Assembly: GCA_007026445.1 (NCBI GenBank)
Contig: VDMD01000025.1
Coordinates: 310,001-374,000 of the forward strand
DNA length: 64,000 nucleotides
Direction: 5' to 3'
Source: Schizophyllum amplum
Taxonomy: Eukaryota > Basidiomycota > Agaricomycetes > Agaricales > Schizophyllaceae
The notes beneath the pieces were generated by a model that worked only from the letters and a program-made list of their open reading frames with translations, did not search any database and was not told where the DNA came from. Below, piece after piece: positions 63,794-64,000 of this stretch. Position 1 is the first letter of the stretch, and each line of letters opens with the position of its first letter. The translations under genes were made by a program, and so were the position numbers.

Positions 63794-64000
63794 CATTTGC
63801 ACAGCACCATCCAATCTATAGTGCCCTCGTCCCCGTACCGCTCCCTCAACCAGTCGTTGGCTGCCTTGAAGTGGCCATTACCCAAGAATCCGCGATGAGC
63901 GGAAAGAGGCGACGGGTGCGCGGATCTACAAAAAATGAGGCGTCAGCAAACTCATGAAAGAGAAAAAAGAACTCACTTCAGCACAAGATGCTTGTTCTGT
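63794..64000 (-). CDS. UNG1: Uracil-DNA glycosylase, C-terminal part (runs off the window)
   Basis: Only the last part is present. The exon entering from the edge ends NKHLVLK; a canonical intron (GTGAGT..TGTAG) leads to [20 protein letters not shown], then [18 protein letters not shown] and a TGA at 63794-63796. HPSPLSAxRGFxGxxHFxxAN is the Leu-loop motif IV of family-1 uracil-DNA glycosylases, with the catalytic His. The enzyme removes uracil from DNA in base-excision repair. Confidence 0.92.

Overview
The window is nuclear DNA from a filamentous basidiomycete, most likely an Agaricomycete. Genes are GC-rich, closely packed on both strands and cut by many 45-70 bp GT..AG introns. Protein families typical of mushroom-forming fungi recur: DUF6593, DUF6534, DUF7330, a Dal5-type MFS carrier and a family-expanded P450. 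I saw no rRNA or tRNA gene and no CRISPR array. Coordinates are gene spans from start to stop codon, introns included; junctions were inferred by eye from reading-frame continuity and splice consensus.

Layout. 0-8.3 kb: a bZIP factor (-), an SGNH/PC-esterase-like membrane enzyme (-), a DUF6593 protein (+), an unassigned Ser/Pro/Gln repeat exon (-) and a coiled-coil low-complexity protein (-). 8.9-15.9 kb: a DsbA/HCCA-isomerase-type oxidoreductase (+), a minisatellite with higher-order structure, an M19 dipeptidase (-), an MFS carrier (+), a 55-residue Cys-rich metallothionein-like gene (+) and NTF2 (-). 16-23 kb: an unrecognised conserved protein (+), a 2OG-Fe(II) oxygenase-like protein with a basic tail (+) and a cytochrome P450 (-).

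23.4-33.7 kb is the most unusual part: three tandem paralogues with DUF4238-like features, interrupted by a RAD18 homologue on the opposite strand, with a decayed C-terminal relic of the same family near 45.9 kb. Each paralogue deviates differently. Copy 1 has lost the paired His of the N-terminal signature, copy 2 has a frameshift at a C-run, and copy 3 has a stop plus a frame change in exon 1. 33.7-38.7 kb is gene-poor and holds two MITE-like elements, each with perfect 25-bp terminal inverted repeats flanked by TA.

38.7-64 kb is mostly housekeeping: a DUF7330 protein, mitochondrial D-lactate dehydrogenase divergent from an MRH4-like helicase, a mucin-like single-pass membrane protein, DCN1-like and CIA2-like genes sharing a short divergent promoter, a 380-bp-arm inverted repeat, a DUF6534 membrane protein, a twin-ATPase ABC protein, NOT4, and the 3' end of uracil-DNA glycosylase at the right edge. 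Together these cover translesion repair (RAD18, UNG), cullin neddylation (DCN1), cytosolic Fe-S assembly (CIA2), nuclear import (NTF2) and mRNA decay/ubiquitination (NOT4).
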